Position numbers and translations under genes: made by a program. The notes below the pieces were generated by a model, which was not told the DNA's origin, ran no database searches, and saw only the letters and a program-made list of their open reading frames with translations. This document shows positions 18,369-21,693 of a stretch of DNA of 21,693 nucleotides, one piece after another. This DNA comes from Larix sibirica. Lineage: Eukaryota > Streptophyta > Pinopsida > Pinales > Pinaceae. Location of the stretch: the NCBI GenBank assembly GCA_004151065.3, contig NWUY0304370691.1, forward strand, positions 1 to 21,693, in the 5' to 3' direction. Position 1 is the first letter of the stretch. Each line of letters begins with the position of its first letter.

Positions 18369-20950
18369 AGAGCTTTTGTATTTAGTTTGGAGTTTACTTG
18401 TGAACGTGAACATCCCAACCCGATCCTCTTGAGCAATACAAGCTTTTTAATGGGTCCTCCTTTTGTAACGTAATGAACAACAAAGCGTGTACTCCACCTG
18501 ACTGATTACCTGATGAACTAACATGATGAGACGTAACCTGTAGTGTAGTTTATAAAACACAAAGAATAGGCCAGTTGTTGTTCCTGTTGATAGTGACTAG
18601 TGCCCAGTTCCTGTTGATAGTGACTATAGCGAATAAAGAATCCTTGTTGTGGTGCTCTTCCCAACCAACTTCATAAAGCTATCCCAGAGAATAAATCCTT
18701 GTTGTAGTTGTTGTGCTCTCCCCTACTCATAGGTTGGTTTAGTGAGCATAAAAAAAGATTAAATCAGAAGGTAAAGGGAAGGAATGAAAGAAGAAAAGGG
18801 TGAGGGCCCACTTGATGATGAAGAGCTACCTACCACCACTCGTCGTTGCACCACCCTTGTTGAATAGAACATGAGGTAAAGTCCGTCCCCCGTCCCAATG
18901 TATAGACCCTCCCTACGAAATGAAACTAATGGGTCCACCCTGTTACCCTGCTATGAGAGAGATGAAGGTTACAAACATAGTGTTCATGGGCGGTCCCAAA
19001 CTGTGAAGAATAATTATGTAATGGTTGTGTTTGAGCCACCACCCTTTAACCCTGCTGTCTTAGAACCGAGGGACCGAGCGAGGCAGCAAGCTTCATACAA
19101 GCAACTAAACTATATAAACTCCTTCTAATCTCTACTTTATACTGAACTTTACTAACGAAGCTCTCCAACTTCATGGCATGGTTTCCTTGCTGCCTTGGTT
19201 AACTCAACTAGTAAATACAAATCCAACTCTCCGCTCCAAGAAGATACAAAACCCAATGTGGTTGTTTCCTACTCTCCCAATAAAGGTACAAGATACAAAC
19301 GCCAATGTGGTTGTTGTTGGTTGGGTCCTCCCCTGCTGCTCTAAACCCTGCTGCCTGGTACAAGCTAAGCTGCTATAATAAAAGAGATCATAAATGGTAA
19401 TTCCTGTTTCCTCCGCAACCCCAACCCGAGTAGGAAGTTCCTGTTGTTTACTCCGCTGCTCGTAAGCTAAACCATGGTGGAGTAGTTCCCTCCCTCCGCT
19501 GCACCTTATCAGGTGGTGGTAAACCATTCATCAGTAAGTTGGGGTAACCCTCTCATGCATGATGCTTTCCAGCTGCAAATTGGGCTGACCTGACAACGCT
19601 GTTCGGGCTGACCATGTAACATTTTAGTGGTATTTGCTCTATTGGTTTCCCGTAGCGCTCTAAGGGTAATTTCTGTGATACACCGTCCCTAATATAGCCT
19701 CTCATTTGGGTCCCATTAAATATCCAATAGAAATAATAGACTTTATAGCTCCATCGCGTAAACCACCATCGTAAGCTATAAATCCCATGATGGTTAGTCC
19801 ATCTGCTCCATGAGTTGTCACCCTCCCTCCGTTCTCCATGACTGGTTGTCCCCCTGCTCCATTGGTCTATCTCCCTGCACATGGAAAACAAAAGATAGGT
19901 TGGTCCCCATCCCAATGGTCCACCAAGAATGAAATCTCTTATTCGTATGATCTAAAGAAAAGAAAGAGTATGGGTGTAAGTTGTTGGATAGATATATGTT
20001 TATCTAAAGACCCTTGTAGTTAGAGCTGAGTTATACTTTCAACAAAAAATATATCCTACTTATTATTCCTACCTTTAATACTAAATCATAAATCCTAATC
20101 ATACTTTGAGATACTTTCAAGCCGCCCACACTAATACTAAAAGTATTCCTACCTACAAACTCATGCAATCTACACTAAAAAGAATTTGTTATATTTATAA
20201 ACTCCTCTATAGAATAAAGGTAGAAGTGCGACTTACTCCACGAGAGCCTCAAAGGATTAACACCGAATTGATCAAGGTACATGTAGTTGAGCCACTTGGG
20301 ATTATTATAGATAATACATTTGAAGAAGTGAACGAGACATGCCCTCGGAAGTCGGAAGCACAACTAATTGCAATAAAAGGAAGGACACATTCAGAGTGAA
20401 GAACAACAACAGGCCTAGCTCACAGGTAGTTGAAAGACCAAATAGATTGAAAGAGCGAGACAGGGCACTATAACAGAGACGACAAATTGAATCTGGGGAT
20501 TGGCACTCTGGTTGATTGAACAACTAAATATTCACCCCTAGCTCGAATCTTTTTTGTTTGAAACCAGAGCACAAATTTTGAAGAGAGAAACATAAATGGG
20601 AGCAGGTAAACAACCCAAAAGTTATAGTAGAAACTGCTAAGGAATTTTTTTATGGAAAACATGCATCCTCTAACCATCCCAGATTACATTACCTTAGAAG
20701 TATAATGCTAAGTTGCGAGGACAGGGAGATCACAAACCTCAAGGAATGACTCAAAGTGCAAAGTATAGCCACGGATAAGACAATGCCATTCGTTAAACTC
20801 GTTGCCTCATTCGGAGATATTCTTTTTACTTTTACTATTTAGTAATCCCTTTACCTGTTGGACCTGCATGCTTTCCATAGTGAAATAAAAAAATACCAAG
20901 ATGCCGTGGATGACATATTAGTTTAACTTCGACAATGACAATTCCAATTG
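18369..20950. other. Spacer without an identified gene
   Basis: Longer frames (18898-19128 plus, 19553-19915 minus at 120 codons, 20106-20399 plus at 97 codons) have no family signature and overlap other open frames. From about 18570 to 19930 the plus strand is rich in variants of ttgttg, ggttgg and ccctgctgc. Confidence 0.45.
18580..18626 (+). repeat. Two 20-bp perfect direct copies, 27-bp period
   Basis: gttcctgttgatagtgacta is present at 18580-18599 and 18607-18626. A related duplication of atccttgttgt words follows at about 18640 and 18695. Confidence 0.9.
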
Positions 20951-21178
20951 ATGCAATGTATTACAAGGAAGGAACAATATGTGTTGATCCCTGATGAAGT
21001 GCCAATGTGGAAAAAGTTCGAGGTAGTCGAATTGCAAGACAAGCGTTCTTTTGAAGAATCCCTTTGTAAAAAGAAATCCTTGTTCAGAGAAGCACTACTG
21101 CCACATACAGGAAGAAACCCTTCCCTCTGCATCACAACAGCTCTACTTCCTGCTGGCAAAAGTATAGCAACTTCTTGA
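20951..21178 (+). CDS. Unassigned charged ORF, 75 codons
   Basis: The frame starts at ATG 20951 and ends at TGA 21178. It reads QCITRKEQYVLIPDEVPMWK and then a Lys/Glu-rich middle (FEVVELQDKRSFEESLC). Just upstream, other frames give EIKKYQDAVDDILV and EDREITNLKE, which look like a helical charged protein interrupted by stops. This would fit a decayed larger gene. No family is recognised, and the minus strand is also open (20923-21159). Confidence 0.25.
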   Translation: MQCITRKEQYVLIPDEVPMWKKFEVVELQDKRSFEESLCKKKSLFREALLPHTGRNPSLCITTALLPAGKSIATS

Positions 21179-21551
21179 ACTGACCATGTCCTAGCCTAAG
21201 CTGGCGGGACTTGTAAAGGACCCGATCCACATGCCGTGAGGAGCCTAAAAGAAATTGCCTCCGCATGGGTAGAGTACGCTGACGGTCATTAAACACTTCG
21301 TTACAGTAAGACATTCGATCTATTCTAAGGCCCCCCCTACCGCAGATTATGCTGATTCAAATGCTCTTGAAACTGCTGCTTTTGCTTGTGAAACTTATGC
21401 CGGTAAGACTTATGCTGATTCGAATACTGCTGGTAATAATTATGATGCCGGGAATGCTGGTTGTAGTGCTGCTCTTGGAGGAACTGCTTAGAATAATGCT
21501 GGTAATTCTTTTCCTGCTTGTCCCGGGAATCCTTCTGCTGGGAATAATGCT

Positions 21552-21577
21552 CCTTGCTCTCCCTTTGGTCAAGCAAG
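21552..21577 (+). repeat. 26-bp dispersed element, imperfect copy B
   Basis: It differs from 21622-21647 at two positions (T for C at both). It lies 70 bp before the exact copy, in the same orientation. Confidence 0.8.
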
Positions 21578-21621
21578 ATTTCCTTGCTCTCCTAATGTAA
21601 AGCAAGCTTTTCCTTGCCCTC

Positions 21622-21647
21622 CCTTGCCCTCCCTTCGGTCAAGCAAG
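21622..21647 (+). repeat. 26-bp dispersed element, copy C
   Basis: It is the exact reverse complement of 6336-6361. It is preceded by a partial duplication (ccttgccctccc, immediately repeated in part). Confidence 0.85.
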
Positions 21648-21693
21648 TACAGGTTACTTCTGTACCTTTTTCTGGTGAAATTGTGCATAATGT

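Larger units (their letters stand above)
21273..21693 (+). other. Ala/Asn-rich low-complexity frame with one internal TAG, open to the window end
   Basis: From 21273 a frame without ATG reads through SIYSKAPPTADYADSNALET, the repeated phrase TYADSNTAGNN, and CSAALGGTA to TAG at 21489-21491. It then continues in frame (NNAGNSFPACPGNPSAGNN) with no further stop up to base 21693. The DNA is a diverged gct/aat trinucleotide repeat, which makes several frames on both strands look open. A start could only arise from an ACG (21276 or 21282) by C-to-U editing. I treat it as repeat-derived unless transcripts say otherwise; it is cut by the window end. Confidence 0.35.

Noticed and set aside
19553-19915. 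Minus-strand 120-codon frame as a gene
   Set aside because: Trp/Arg/Gly-rich product that mirrors reiterated words on the plus strand (ccctgctcc, ggttggtccc); no family signature.
21349-21605. Minus-strand Ser/Ile-rich and Gln/His-rich frames, and the plus-strand Leu-rich frame
   Set aside because: All are alternative readings of the same trinucleotide-repeat DNA.
1-21693. tRNA or rRNA genes
   Set aside because: I looked for GGTTCRA-type T-arms with matching D-arm and acceptor stems. Near matches (about 7365, 15470, 20412) lack the paired stems. No rRNA-like block was seen. A covariance scan would be decisive.
1-21693. CRISPR array
   Set aside because: No set of three or more regularly spaced identical repeats; the direct repeats found are pairs or irregular.

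Overview
The window looks like plant mitochondrial DNA, or a copy of it transferred to a nucleus. The main reason is the first 1.85 kb: pieces of atp1 (F1-ATPase alpha subunit) joined in frame to a group II intron reverse transcriptase/maturase of the organellar type. The atp1 residues (an N-terminus beginning [17 protein letters not shown] and the string [10 protein letters not shown]) look to me more like ferns, lycophytes or liverworts than seed plants. Decayed nuclear-type LTR retrotransposons and long gene-empty spacer argue against a compact bryophyte mitogenome. My best guess is a fern or lycophyte mitogenome. This rests on remembered family patterns, not on a search.

Layout. 11-1852: scrambled atp1 fragments, then RT motifs, an in-frame TGA at 980-982, then the RT catalytic core (YADD) and maturase domain X in the same frame. 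1976-2188: a small unassigned ORF. 2189-4432: no recognisable gene. 4433-6230: unassigned open frames (4433-4780 plus; 4858-5193 minus, with two stops; 5997-6230 plus) mixed with degenerate repeats. 6231-8640: spacer with repeats, including one copy of a 26-bp element that recurs inverted near the right end. 8680-9175: dead Ty3/gypsy reverse transcriptase. 9488-10000: Ser/Pro-rich open frames of unknown origin. 10001-12689: AT-rich spacer. 12690-13320: dead Ty1/copia GAG-pre-integrase and integrase. 13321-17750: spacer with short degenerate repeats. 17751-18368: overlapping open frames and a Trp/Leu-rich low-complexity block. 18369-20950: spacer with short tandem repeats. 20951-21693: an unassigned charged ORF and an Ala/Asn-rich low-complexity frame that runs off the window.

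No tRNA, rRNA, CRISPR array or intact standard mitochondrial gene was found. No operon or pathway can be inferred. The window reads as recombined organellar spacer that has collected a chimeric gene and nuclear transposon debris. The only stretch that might still make a working protein is the atp1-maturase chimera, and only if the internal TGA is removed (for example by U-to-C RNA editing, known in ferns, hornworts and some lycophytes) or bypassed.
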